A program made the position numbers and the translations under genes. A stretch of 64,000 nt of DNA from Gemmatimonadaceae bacterium (lineage in GTDB: Bacteria > Gemmatimonadota > Gemmatimonadetes > Gemmatimonadales > Gemmatimonadaceae), in NCBI GenBank assembly GCA_020851455.1, contig JADZCT010000020.1, positions 248,001 to 312,000 of the forward strand. The letters run 5' to 3'. Below the pieces are notes generated by a model that made no database searches, was not told the origin of the DNA, and was given only the letters and a program-made list of their open reading frames with translations. Numbering within the stretch: position 1 is the first letter of the stretch; every line of letters starts with the position of its first letter. Shown one piece after another: positions 51,383 to 60,120 of the stretch.

Positions 51383-52699
51383 TCACGGCACCCTGTGGGC
51401 GGCGTGCGGGTCGGGCTTCGCGCCGGGCGGAGACGTGGGCTGCATTGGGAGGGGCTTGGGCGGCTGAGTCATGTCCATGCCGGGCATCTCGCCCATCCCG
51501 CCAAGTGCCTTGCCGAGGTTCGACTCTGCGTCCACGAGGAAGGTCGCGGAGGCGACCACCGTGTCGCCGGCCGAGAGGCCGCGGAGGATCTCGATACGCT
51601 CGTCGTTGGACATGCCGACGGCCACTTCCCGCGGGGCAAGCTGGCCGCCCGTTTCCTTGACGAAGACGATGTTCCGCTTGCCGGTCGAGAGCACCGCATC
51701 GCGTGGAACGGTCATCACACCCGACCGGGCCGTGCCCGTGATGTTGAGCGTGGCGTACATCCCCGGCTTGAGGACGAGGTCCTCGTTAGCCAGCGATACC
51801 CGGAGCCGCGCCGTACGCGTGTCGGGACTAATTGTCGGGTAGATGAACGTGATGCGTCCCATCCGGTGCTCACCCGGGAGCGCATCGAAGTCCGCGTGCA
51901 CCATCTGGCCGGCGCGTACTGCCGCAAGATCCTGCTCGAACACTTCGCCTTCGAGCCAAACCGTACCCAGATCCGCGACACGGTACAGCGGGTCTCCTGC
52001 CATGACCTTCTGGCCCTCCACCACGTTCTTCTGGAGCACGTAGCCGCTTGCGGGTGACCGCAGCGTGAGCGTCCGCTGGGCCGTTCCGGCCTGTTCGGTT
52101 GCGGCGATCTCGGACTCCGGGATGTCCCAGTAGGCGAGCCGGCGGCGGGCCGCGGCCACGAGGTCGGCGGCGTTGCGCCGGGCTTCATCGCCGCCCGACG
52201 CTACCTGCTGCTCGAGACGCCGGGCCAGGAGCAGTTCCTCCTGCGCCGCCACAAGCATCGGCGAGTAGATCGAGAATAGCGGGGCGCCCGCAGACACCGG
52301 CTGTCCCGTTGCATTGACGACCAGCCCTTCGACGAACCCGTCAACTCTGACGGTGATGGTGCGCACGCGGGTCTCGTCGTAAGTGACCTGGCCAACGGCG
52401 CGCACATCCTTTTCGAATGGGCCAACAGTTACCGCGGCAAAGGTGACACCAATGCGTCGCATCTGGTCTTGCGTGAGTGACACCGGCTGCTGGCCCTCGC
52501 CGGATCCCGTCATTGCGCCGTGATCGTGCCCTCCGGCCGCGGTCTGCGCGGGCCGGGAACCGCGCGTAACGAAGTACGCTCCGGCAATCGCGACGCCAAT
52601 CATGGCAACGTACGCCATGGCGCGAACGACACGCCTTGCGGATTCGCCCTGCTCGGCAGCGGCGGCGTGGCGGGCTTGCTCTTCAGTTGGATGAATCAC
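51383..52699 (-). CDS. cusB: Metal-efflux periplasmic adaptor (CusB type)
   Basis: 438 residues. One N-terminal membrane anchor (AMAYVAMIGVAIAGAYFVT), then a His/Met-containing linker TAAGGHDHGAMTGSGEG that could hold metal. The adaptor domains follow: VSLTQDQMRRIGV, VGQVTYDETRVRTITVRVDGFVEGLVV, helical hairpin SPMLVAAQEELLLARRLEQQ and a second lipoyl half RSPASGYVLQKNVVEGQKV. The C terminus is Pro/Met-rich (GMDMTQPPKPLPMQPTSPPG). GTG 52699 overlaps the cusC stop as GTGA; cusA follows after 10 bp. In this family the adaptor also passes metal to the pump. Confidence 0.93.
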   Translation of the reverse strand: MIHPTEEQARHAAAAEQGESARRVVRAMAYVAMIGVAIAGAYFVTRGSRPAQTAAGGHDHGAMTGSGEGQQPVSLTQDQMRRIGVTFAAVTVGPFEKDVRAVGQVTYDETRVRTITVRVDGFVEGLVVNATGQPVSAGAPLFSIYSPMLVAAQEELLLARRLEQQVASGGDEARRNAADLVAAARRRLAYWDIPESEIAATEQAGTAQRTLTLRSPASGYVLQKNVVEGQKVMAGDPLYRVADLGTVWLEGEVFEQDLAAVRAGQMVHADFDALPGEHRMGRITFIYPTISPDTRTARLRVSLANEDLVLKPGMYATLNITGTARSGVMTVPRDAVLSTGKRNIVFVKETGGQLAPREVAVGMSNDERIEILRGLSAGDTVVASATFLVDAESNLGKALGGMGEMPGMDMTQPPKPLPMQPTSPPGAKPDPHAAHRVP

Positions 52700-54147
52700 C
52701 TGGCACCTTCCTTTGTGTCAGCGCCGGCGCCAGGCGCCTTGCCTGGTTCAGCGGTCGAGTTCGGATCCAGCAGTTCGCGCCCCACAAGCATCTCGAGACG
52801 GGCCCATGCCTTTCCTTCCTCCGCTTCAAGACCGACGAGCTCCTGGCGGTATCCATTGACCGTCATCTGCCCGTCGAGGAGCGTCATGAAGTCCACGGCG
52901 CCAACGCGGTACGATGCGAGCGCCGACGCGACGGTGGCCTCGGCCTGCGGCAGCACCGTGGCGCGATAGAGGCGCACGAGGTCACGGGCCCGGGCAAGAT
53001 CCGCGAGTGTTTCGCCAATTCCGCCAACCGTCTCGGCGCGCATCGCCGCCAGCTCCGAGAGCGCCATCGCCTTCATCGCTTCTGCCTCGGTGCGCATCTG
53101 CATCTGCCGGTTCCGGGCGAATATCGGCACCGAGGCGCCGATCATCAGGCTCCCCATGCGCTCGATGGCTGGCGAAGTGTGGCCGTTTGCGTCGGACATA
53201 CTCGATCCGCGCTGTCCGTACTGCACCGCAACCTGGAGGTCGGGGATTATCTCGCGCCGCGCGAGGGCTGTGGCGGCGTCGGCTGCCTGCACGTCCTGCA
53301 TGCCTGCGACTATCGAGGGACGACCGCTCGTCGCGATGGAATCAAGCGCGCGCCGCGGCGGGAGGGAATCCGGAAACCGCGGTCTGACCGCCGTGCTGAC
53401 GGGGTCCCCGGGCGCGCGGTTTCCAAGCGCGTTGATCCGGGCGATTGCTGCCTCGCGCATCGCGTGCATGCGCAGCGTATCCTGCGCCATCTTCGCGATT
53501 GCGACCGTTGCGCGGAGGACGTCCGCCTGCCGCCCTTCGCCCACGCGGTACATGGACTCCGCCGTACGGCCAATGTCGGCGAGCAGGCCGAGCGTCTCGC
53601 GCGCGACATCCACCTGGCGGTCGGCTGCGTAGAGATCGTAGAACGCCAGCGCCGCCTCGTTGCGCAGCTTCCATTCCACATCCCTCGCGCGCGAGGCGGA
53701 TGCGCCCGCCTGAGCGTCAGCGACCCGTCCGGCGATAGCGAGCTTTCCGCCCAACGGCACCATCTGCATGACCTGGAGCTGCCGCATGTCCAGGGGTGGC
53801 ATCGGGCCAAGGTTCGGGAGTGAGTAGTTCATGAAGCCAAGCTGGATCTGCGGGTCGCTCGGCCGCCTTGCGCCGGGGACGCGCGCCTCCGCTGCGCGCG
53901 CTCGGGCCTTTGCCGCGCTCATGGCGGGATTGTCCTGCACCACCCGTGCGTAGAGTTCGCCCAGCCGCATCGGCGGCGCGGGCGCCTGCGCCGTCGCTGC
54001 GCACGGAACCGCCCCGCTCACGGCGAGTGCCATCGCGACGGCACTTGCGACTGTACGTGCGACTGTGCATGCGACTGTGCATGCGACTGTGCATGCGACT
54101 GTGCACGCGCGGCAATGGCGCATGGCGCGCCACTGGTTCGTTTGCAT
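52696..54147 (-). CDS. cusC: CusC-type outer-membrane efflux channel with repeat-expanded signal peptide
   Basis: 483 residues from ATG 54147, with GAGAGGT eight bases upstream. TolC-family channel: LGELYARVVQDNPAMSAAKARARAAEARV, ELRNEAALAFYDLYAADRQV-like helices and FARNRQMQMRTEAEAMKAMALSELAAMRAE (in pieces, Met-rich). The signal peptide is unusual: residues 13-32 are CTVA/TVAC repeated, encoded by a 12-bp tandem repeat, and are followed by a normal cleavage region (AVSGAVPCAATAQ). GTGA overlap with cusB. Genes cusC, cusB and cusA form the efflux set, preceded by the His/Met-rich gene. Confidence 0.93.
   Translation of the reverse strand: MQTNQWRAMRHCRACTVACTVACTVACTVARTVASAVAMALAVSGAVPCAATAQAPAPPMRLGELYARVVQDNPAMSAAKARARAAEARVPGARRPSDPQIQLGFMNYSLPNLGPMPPLDMRQLQVMQMVPLGGKLAIAGRVADAQAGASASRARDVEWKLRNEAALAFYDLYAADRQVDVARETLGLLADIGRTAESMYRVGEGRQADVLRATVAIAKMAQDTLRMHAMREAAIARINALGNRAPGDPVSTAVRPRFPDSLPPRRALDSIATSGRPSIVAGMQDVQAADAATALARREIIPDLQVAVQYGQRGSSMSDANGHTSPAIERMGSLMIGASVPIFARNRQMQMRTEAEAMKAMALSELAAMRAETVGGIGETLADLARARDLVRLYRATVLPQAEATVASALASYRVGAVDFMTLLDGQMTVNGYRQELVGLEAEEGKAWARLEMLVGRELLDPNSTAEPGKAPGAGADTKEGAR
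54046..54105 (-). repeat. 12-bp tandem repeat within the cusC signal-peptide codons
   Basis: TGCGACTGTGCA occurs in four perfect adjacent copies (54058-54105), with a fifth, two-mismatch copy (54046-54057). Each unit is exactly four codons (Thr-Val-Ala-Cys on the minus strand), so gain or loss of a unit keeps the frame and only lengthens or shortens the hydrophobic segment. Confidence 0.95.
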
Positions 54148-54273
54148 ATTGCTGACCTCTCTTCGGTGGAACGCGGCGCCAGCCGTTCGGTCGCAGCGGC
54201 GCGTTGTCGTCTTCATGCCCTGTCGGTCGCGACGCTCTGTTGCGTCACTCGGGCATCGTTTTGCCTGGAGAGG

Positions 54274-54720
54274 TCAGGCGCGCGGCGGAGGCGGTTCCGG
54301 GCCGAAGGACGGGCTCACCGGGCGATCGGCCGGAACGGCCAATCCGGGAGCCGTGGTTGCGGCAAACCGCAGCATGGTGAGCGACGGTGCGGGCGTGGCG
54401 ACGCCGTGGCATGCAGCCATTGCGGCGCACGCGTCCGGCGCCGAGTGATGATTGCATCCATTCGGCCCGCCGGCGGCGTGCTCGGCGCTCGCCGGCGCCA
54501 TGGCGCCAGTCATGTAGTCCATCGCCGCCATCGCGTGATCATGAAAGGCTGCGGTGGCTGGCGCTTCGGACAGTCCGTGCGCGGAGGGCTGTGCTGCACC
54601 CCCGTGCATCGAGCAGTGCCCCATGGCCGGCAGCGTACCGCTTCCCGCAAGCGTGAGTTGCAGGAAGAGCGAGCCGGTGAGGGCTGCGAGTGAACGACGA
54701 ATGAGGAGCAAAGATGCCAA
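54274..54720 (-). CDS. Small His/Met/Cys-rich exported protein of the copper operon
   Basis: About 148 residues; the start is uncertain (TTG 54720 or 54711; the frame is open to 54993 but overlaps the divergent transporter). A signal-like segment (SLAALTGSLFLQLTLAGSG) is followed by about 85 residues holding nine His, eight Met and four Cys (GHCSMHGG, AFHDHAMAAMDYMTGAM, GCNHHSAPDACAAMAACHG). The tail is Pro-rich and ends GPEPPPPRA. This composition suits Cu(I)/Ag(I) binding in the periplasm. It lies about 125 bp upstream of cusC on the same strand. It is not CusF-like in fold, as far as I can see. A role as metal sponge or chaperone is inferred. Confidence 0.7.
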   Translation of the reverse strand: MASLLLIRRSLAALTGSLFLQLTLAGSGTLPAMGHCSMHGGAAQPSAHGLSEAPATAAFHDHAMAAMDYMTGAMAPASAEHAAGGPNGCNHHSAPDACAAMAACHGVATPAPSLTMLRFAATTAPGLAVPADRPVSPSFGPEPPPPRA

Positions 54721-54906
54721 TACAGTGGTCGGCGCGTAGCCGCGATGAGAATCTATGGTGCGCCGGGACTGCCACAAGCCGGAAGATGCCCCGCCCGGAC
54801 CCGCATCTGACGCTTGGGTGCGCGGCTGGGGGGTGCAAGCAGATGGTGCACCGTGGGCTTGCGCCGTGCAGATTTGACCAGCCACCTCAACGAGGCACCG
54901 TAGCCG

Positions 54907-56061
54907 ATGACGCCCAAAGCCTGGCTCTTTCTTGTGCTCGGACTCTTCGTAGCGTACTTCGCCCTGACGTGGGCACGGAGCCTGGCCGCGCATCCGCCCG
55001 ACGGTGGCGACGGCGACGACCCACGTGCTGCGCGCGGGGCTGCCAACGTGGGCCTGCTCATCGCCGGAATCGTGGCCGGCGCGGTGTTCGGCTGGATCAT
55101 GGGCGGCGGCGTGCGAATCATGGACGGCGGACTTCGCGTGTTCGCACCTTTTCAGGTGCCTGAGGGCGTGGAAGCGACAGCCGCCAACGTAACGCTGCTC
55201 GTTGCCATGGCCGCGATGATGATCGTGGGCGGTTCCGTTGCGTACCTGGTCGCGAAAGGCCGCGGCGGGTGGCCGAGGCCGGTCGAGCTCGCGATCGGGT
55301 TCATCACCGACTTTCTCGATACGCTCGGGATCGGCTCATACGCGCCAACCACTGCCATGTGGAAGGGGTGGAAGGTCGTGGACGACCGCCTGATCCCGGG
55401 TACGCTCACGGTGGGGCACACCACTCCGACGATCGCCGAGGCGCTCATCTTCATCGCCATCGTGGACGTGGACTTCACGACACTGATCCTGATGCTGGCG
55501 GCCTCTGTGATCGGGGCATGGCTGGGCGCCGGAATCGTTGCATCGTGGTCGCGCCGCAACGTTCAGCTCGGAATGGGAGTCACGCTGGTCGTCGCCGCGC
55601 TGCTCTTCATACTCAAGAACCTCGACGAGATGCGCGGCGCTCCCATGATTCCGGGCGGGACAGCGATGGCGCTGGTAGGCGTCCCGCTAGTCATGGGCGT
55701 CGTTGGCAACTTCGCGCTCGGGGCGCTGATGACGATTGGCGTGGGGCTTTATGCGCCGTGCCTGATCATGGTGTCGCTGCTTGGCATGAATCCCACCGCC
55801 GCGTTCCCGATCATGATGGGGTCGTGCGCATTCCTGATGCCGATCGCAAGTGCGCGATTCATCCGCAAGCGCTCGTACTCGCTGCGCTCGGCGCTCGGGT
55901 TGACGATTGGCGGCGTGCCGGGAGTGCTGATCGCCGCATTCATAGTCAAGTCGCTTCCGCTCACGGCGGTGCGGTGGCTGGTTGTGGCGGTGGTGCTCTA
56001 CACGGCGGTCTCGATGCTCCGGGCTTACCGGGCGTCGAGCGTGACGGTGCAACCGGCATGA
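54907..56061 (+). CDS. TauE/SafE (TSUP) family membrane transporter
   Basis: 384 residues, about nine membrane segments. The TSUP signature appears as GFITDFLDTLGIGSYAPTTAMWKGW in the first repeat (in pieces) and GTLTVGHTTPTIAEALIFI, with a second repeat around IGVGLYAPCLIMVSLLGMNPTAAFPIMMGSCAFLMP. TSUP proteins move sulfite, sulfonates or other sulfur compounds. ATG 54907. It is divergent from the copper efflux genes; whether it belongs to that island functionally is unknown. Confidence 0.9.
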   Translation: MTPKAWLFLVLGLFVAYFALTWARSLAAHPPDGGDGDDPRAARGAANVGLLIAGIVAGAVFGWIMGGGVRIMDGGLRVFAPFQVPEGVEATAANVTLLVAMAAMMIVGGSVAYLVAKGRGGWPRPVELAIGFITDFLDTLGIGSYAPTTAMWKGWKVVDDRLIPGTLTVGHTTPTIAEALIFIAIVDVDFTTLILMLAASVIGAWLGAGIVASWSRRNVQLGMGVTLVVAALLFILKNLDEMRGAPMIPGGTAMALVGVPLVMGVVGNFALGALMTIGVGLYAPCLIMVSLLGMNPTAAFPIMMGSCAFLMPIASARFIRKRSYSLRSALGLTIGGVPGVLIAAFIVKSLPLTAVRWLVVAVVLYTAVSMLRAYRASSVTVQPA

Positions 56062-56175
56062 GCGAGGCGCGCGTTCGCAGGATGTTCGGGGCGAGTGGTT
56101 GCCACCGGCGTGGACACCCGCTTTCGTCCATATGGTGACCCAAACCACACGCAGCACGCCATTGGAGGGCAGTCA

Positions 56176-57720
56176 ATGTACGACCGGTTCATGAAAGGCG
56201 TCCGCACGGCCTCACTTGTCATGCTCGCTCCCGCAGCCGTCCTTGCCCAGGGCGGACGTGGCGCGCCAGGCCCGCAGGGCGGGAGCGAACAGGGAGTGCC
56301 GGCGATCGAGAAGGTTTCCACTACGCGCCACAGAGCAACCATCAACGGGCAGGACATCGGCTACACGGCGAACGCGGGCACGATGGTGATCCGGGACGCC
56401 GACGGAAAGCCGCGCGCGACGGTGTTCTACATCGCGTACACGCGCGACGGCCAGAACGCGGCAACGCGGCCCGTGACGTTTTTCTTCAACGGAGGCCCGG
56501 GGTCGGCGTCCATCTGGCTGAACGAAGGCATCATGAGCCCGATGCATCCGACGATGGGGCCTGGCGGAGCGCAGCCGGCGCCGCCGTACGACTTGGTGCC
56601 GAACCAGTATTCGCCGCTCGCGGCAACGGATCTGGTTCAGGTGGACGCAATGATGACCGGCTACTCGCGTCCGGCGCCAGGCGTGGCGGTGTCGGAGTTC
56701 ACGGGCCAGCAGAACGACATTGCGCTCTTCTCGCAGTTCGTGCGCAACTACCTCACCAAGTACCAGCGCTGGTCGAGTCCGAAGTATCTGTTCGGCGAGA
56801 GCTACGGCACGTTCCGCTCGGCCGGGATGGTCAACTACCTGCAGCAGAGCGAGGGGATCTTCCTGAACGGCGTGATGCTCCTCGGCACCGTACTCGATTT
56901 CAGCAATATCTCGCCGTCGGCGTCGAACGACCCTCCGTACGCGATGTTCCTGCCGACGTACACGGCCAGCGCGTGGTACCACAAGCGGCTGCCGGCCGAA
57001 TTGCAGAAGCTGACGCTCGCCCAGGCCGTGCAGCAGTCGCGCGACTTCGCGTTCGGAGACTACCTCGTCACGCTCGCCAAGGGCAACACGCTGACTGATG
57101 CCGAGTTCGATGCCGCGGCCCAGAAGGTAGCGAGGTTCACCGGGCTGCCGCTCCAGTTTGTCAAGAACACGAACCTTCGTGTTGACGCCGGAGCGTTTCG
57201 CACGGAGCTGCTGCGTGACAAGCGGGAGATGCTCGGCCGCTACGATACGCGGCTGACCGGGCTTCAGGGCAACGCGTCCAGCCTCAACCAGGACTACGAC
57301 CCGAGCGACGTCGCGCCGACGGGCGCGTTCATGCAGGCATTCATGCGCTACGTGCAGGACAGTCTGGACTACCACACCGATCTGCAGTATATGCTCAGTG
57401 GACAGACAGGACAGTGGGTGTATGGCGGCGGTGGCAGGGGGGGCGGCGGTTTCGGCGGTTCGCCGACCACCAGCCAGGATCTGCGGGTTGCGATGTCGAA
57501 GGATCCGCGACTGCGCGTGTGGGTGGGGTCAGGGTACTACGATTCCGCGACTCCATTCGCCAACGCCGAGTACACGTTTCGCCATCTTGGGTACGGGAAG
57601 GCGTACACCGACCGGGTCTCGTACGACTACTTCGAGAGCGGACACATGGCGTACCTCAACCAGGAGTCGGCGCGGCAGTTATCCGACGCGATCCAGAAGT
57701 TCGTCAGAGGCGGGCGCTAG
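56176..57720 (+). CDS. Secreted S10-family serine carboxypeptidase-like peptidase
   Basis: 514 residues from ATG 56176, with GGAGG seven bases upstream. Signal peptide ASLVMLAPAAVLAQ. S10 features: RPVTFFFNGGPGSASIWLNEG (in pieces; oxyanion loop), catalytic Ser209 in LFGESYGTFRSAG, Asp456 in GYYDSATPF and His490 in ESGHMAYLN. A Gly/Arg loop (GGGGRGGGGFGG, 57421-57465) precedes the Asp. Carboxypeptidase activity on periplasmic or external peptides is expected. The gene faces the MFS exporter; a perfect hairpin sits between the two stops. Confidence 0.93.
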   Translation: MYDRFMKGVRTASLVMLAPAAVLAQGGRGAPGPQGGSEQGVPAIEKVSTTRHRATINGQDIGYTANAGTMVIRDADGKPRATVFYIAYTRDGQNAATRPVTFFFNGGPGSASIWLNEGIMSPMHPTMGPGGAQPAPPYDLVPNQYSPLAATDLVQVDAMMTGYSRPAPGVAVSEFTGQQNDIALFSQFVRNYLTKYQRWSSPKYLFGESYGTFRSAGMVNYLQQSEGIFLNGVMLLGTVLDFSNISPSASNDPPYAMFLPTYTASAWYHKRLPAELQKLTLAQAVQQSRDFAFGDYLVTLAKGNTLTDAEFDAAAQKVARFTGLPLQFVKNTNLRVDAGAFRTELLRDKREMLGRYDTRLTGLQGNASSLNQDYDPSDVAPTGAFMQAFMRYVQDSLDYHTDLQYMLSGQTGQWVYGGGGRGGGGFGGSPTTSQDLRVAMSKDPRLRVWVGSGYYDSATPFANAEYTFRHLGYGKAYTDRVSYDYFESGHMAYLNQESARQLSDAIQKFVRGGR

Positions 57721-57771
57721 CGGTTGCGTGACGAGCGCCCGCTGCGCGACGGTTGTCGGATAGCGGGCCGG

Positions 57772-59328
57772 TCATCCGCGGCCGGGAACCTCACGGTTCC
57801 CGGCCGCCAGTGCAAACCGCCGTGGCGTCATCAGCACGACCACTATCATGACAGCCGCGATCAGCAGCATGCCAAGATACAGATGGTGTGTTGCATCGTA
57901 GATAGCGGTGCGGAGCCATGTTGACGCCGCCGCGCCGAGCCGATGCCCGTTGGCGACGCTCACCACGTCATTGACGCTTTGCGGCAGTTGCCCCGCAAGC
58001 ACGGTTGGCGCGTTCGCGAGGTGCGCGCGAATGGTGCCGTTGAAGATCGCGCCAAAGATTGCGGCGCCCAGACTCTGGCCCAGGTAGCGCGAGAACATAT
58101 TGGCGCCGGTCACCACGCCGCGCTGTTCCCACCCGACGGTTGACTGGACCCCGACGAGCATCGGCGTGGAGAGTAGCCCAAAGCCAGCGCCCAGCACGAC
58201 CTGGTCGAGCACTACCGGCCACGTTGGCGCGCCGAACGGCAGGGCAAGAAAGCCGCCGATGGCAACGAGCACGAGCACGGCGCCTGCGAGCGCGGTGTCG
58301 CGAAAGCCAATGTGCATGTACAGCCGTCCTGAGACGGACGACGCGAACGGCCACCCGATACTCATGCTCGCGAGGACGAATCCGGCGGCGATGGCTCCGT
58401 GCCCGAGCACGGACTGTGCAAATATCGGCAGGTAGGTATCCGGGGCCATCATCACCAGGCCCATGCCAACCATTGAAAGGTTTGCTCCGGCAAGCACACG
58501 CTGTCGCCATAGCCAGCCCGGCATGATGGGTTCGGCGGCGCGGCGCTCTGCCAGGACGGCCGCGGCGATGAGCACGGCGGCAATGGCGAACACGGCGATG
58601 CTTGACCGCGACGCCCAGGGCCACGCCGTGCCGCCTTGCAGCAGGCCGAAGATCAGCGTTCCGGCCGAGAGGAGCACGAGCGCCGCGCCGGCAACGTCTA
58701 TGCTGGGGCGGCGCCGCTCGAACTCCTCGTGCAGAAATCCGCCAATGAGCACGAGCGCAAGGGCGCCGATCGGCAGGTTGACCAGAAAGATCCAGCGCCA
58801 CGACGCGTACTCCGCGAACACGCCGCCGAGCGTCGGGCCCACGATCGCGGAGATGCCCCACACGCTCGAGAGCCATCCTTGTATGGCGGCGCGTTCCCGG
58901 ATGGAGTACAGGTCACCCGCGAGAGTGCTGACCGTCGCTATGATGGCACCGGCGCCAAGCCCCTGGAGACCGCGGAAGACGATCAGCGATACCATGCTCC
59001 ATGAGGCGGCGGAGACGGCGGAGCCAGTGAGGAAGATCAGCGTTCCAATGACCAGAACCGGCTTGCGGCCAAAAATGTCGCTGAGTTTTCCGTATACCGG
59101 GATTGTGACGGTTTGCGCGAGCAGATAGATCGAGAAGACCCAGCTCAGCAGCGCAAACCCGCCAAGATCGCCGACGATCTGCGGAATTGCCGTCGCGACG
59201 ATGGTCGTATCCATCGCCGCGAGCATCATCGTGCTCATGAGCGCGGCGAGTATCCAGCGCCGCAGGTTGCGGCGCTGCCTCTCGACATTCACTTCTTCGG
59301 CTGGTGCAGGGTCTGGCGGAACGCTCAT
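57772..59328 (-). CDS. DHA2-family MFS drug exporter (EmrB-like, 14 TMS)
   Basis: 518 residues from ATG 59328 (a TTG at 59352 would add eight). Fourteen hydrophobic segments. MFS motif A appears as GKLSDIFGRKPV; motif D1-like MDTTIVATAIPQIVGDLGG is typical of DHA2 exporters. The antiporter motif C region is SAIVGPTLGGVFAEYASWRWIFLVNLP. It carries no adaptor gene beside it. The substrate is probably hydrophobic compounds. The last nine residues are encoded by a perfect hairpin. It is divergent from the FMN-reductase gene. Confidence 0.94.
   Translation of the reverse strand: MSVPPDPAPAEEVNVERQRRNLRRWILAALMSTMMLAAMDTTIVATAIPQIVGDLGGFALLSWVFSIYLLAQTVTIPVYGKLSDIFGRKPVLVIGTLIFLTGSAVSAASWSMVSLIVFRGLQGLGAGAIIATVSTLAGDLYSIRERAAIQGWLSSVWGISAIVGPTLGGVFAEYASWRWIFLVNLPIGALALVLIGGFLHEEFERRRPSIDVAGAALVLLSAGTLIFGLLQGGTAWPWASRSSIAVFAIAAVLIAAAVLAERRAAEPIMPGWLWRQRVLAGANLSMVGMGLVMMAPDTYLPIFAQSVLGHGAIAAGFVLASMSIGWPFASSVSGRLYMHIGFRDTALAGAVLVLVAIGGFLALPFGAPTWPVVLDQVVLGAGFGLLSTPMLVGVQSTVGWEQRGVVTGANMFSRYLGQSLGAAIFGAIFNGTIRAHLANAPTVLAGQLPQSVNDVVSVANGHRLGAAASTWLRTAIYDATHHLYLGMLLIAAVMIVVVLMTPRRFALAAGNREVPGRG
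57778..57807. terminator. Perfect 13-bp hairpin at the 3' end of convergent genes
   Basis: GCGGCCGGGAACC / GGTTCCCGGCCGC with loop TCAC. It lies inside the last codons of the MFS gene (encoding its GNREVPGRG tail) and 58 bp past the S10 stop. There is no T tract on either strand, so it may slow polymerase or protect 3' ends rather than act as a classical terminator. Confidence 0.6.
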
Positions 59329-59496
59329 GGGGACTCGCAGTACGTCATGCAATTTGACGCACGGACCATCGCCGGGCGTGCATCGGCCACGCTGCGTTCG
59401 TCGCGTACGTAGTGCACATTCCTGTGGTCGCGCGGGTCGTTTCGCAGTGGCTGAACCGTCAACGGAGATCCAAGGCCCGGTCGTACGCGGATTGCA

Positions 59497-60042
59497 GTGG
59501 TTGTGGGAAGCTTGCGCAGGGAATCATTCAACCGGAGGGTGGCTCAGGCGGCCATTGAGTTTGCTCCTCCGTCGCTGGAATTCCATTTCACGGAGATCGC
59601 GGACCTTCCGCTTTACAACGAGGATCTGGAGCGGGCTACGGTGCCGGAAGCGTGGACTCGGTTCCGCGCGGATATCAAGACGGCGGATGCAATCCTCTTC
59701 GTCACGCCCGAGTACAACAGGTCTGTTCCGGGCGGGCTGAAGAATGCAGTAGACGTTGGCTCACGTCCGTACCTGTCGAACGTCTGGAACGACAAGCCCG
59801 CGGCGATCATCAGCGTGTCAACCGGCGCGATTGGGGCGTTCGGCGCCAATCACCACCTGCGTCAGGCGTTGACGTTCGTGAACGCCGCCGTGATGCCACA
59901 GCCGGAGGCCTACATCGGTGGTGCGAAGGATCTGTTCGGTGCTGACGGCAAGATCGCGAATGAGGGCACGCGCAAGTTCCTGGAGAGGTTCACCAACGCA
60001 TTTGGCGCCTGGATCGAACGTGTGCGCGTGCGTGCGCCGTGA
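59497..60042 (+). CDS. NAD(P)H-dependent FMN reductase (flavodoxin-like fold)
   Basis: 181 residues as read from GTG 59497. VVGSLRRESFNRRVA (FMN phosphate loop), ILFVTPEYNRSVPGGLKNAVD (second FMN contact, strongly conserved) and SVSTGAIGAFGANHHLRQAL are typical of the ArsH/ChrR/YieF class that reduces quinones, chromate or azo dyes. The start is odd: homologues normally begin RIAVVVGS, and here the codons for R-I-A precede the GTG with no ATG, GTG or TTG between the in-frame TGA at 59452 and 59497. Use of ATT 59491 or a sequence error is possible. Confidence 0.9.
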   Translation: MVVGSLRRESFNRRVAQAAIEFAPPSLEFHFTEIADLPLYNEDLERATVPEAWTRFRADIKTADAILFVTPEYNRSVPGGLKNAVDVGSRPYLSNVWNDKPAAIISVSTGAIGAFGANHHLRQALTFVNAAVMPQPEAYIGGAKDLFGADGKIANEGTRKFLERFTNAFGAWIERVRVRAP

Positions 60043-60120
60043 CGGGCGCGAGCGCTCCATGCTGCGCGAGCGCGTCGCGTCGCATATTTCGCGTGTTGGA
60101 ACCAAACGGAGGATGAGGTC

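Noticed and set aside
48400-51660. 1086-codon plus-strand open frame
   Set aside because: It lies entirely opposite cusA and part of cusB and has Asp/Arg/His-rich composition typical of a high-GC antisense frame.
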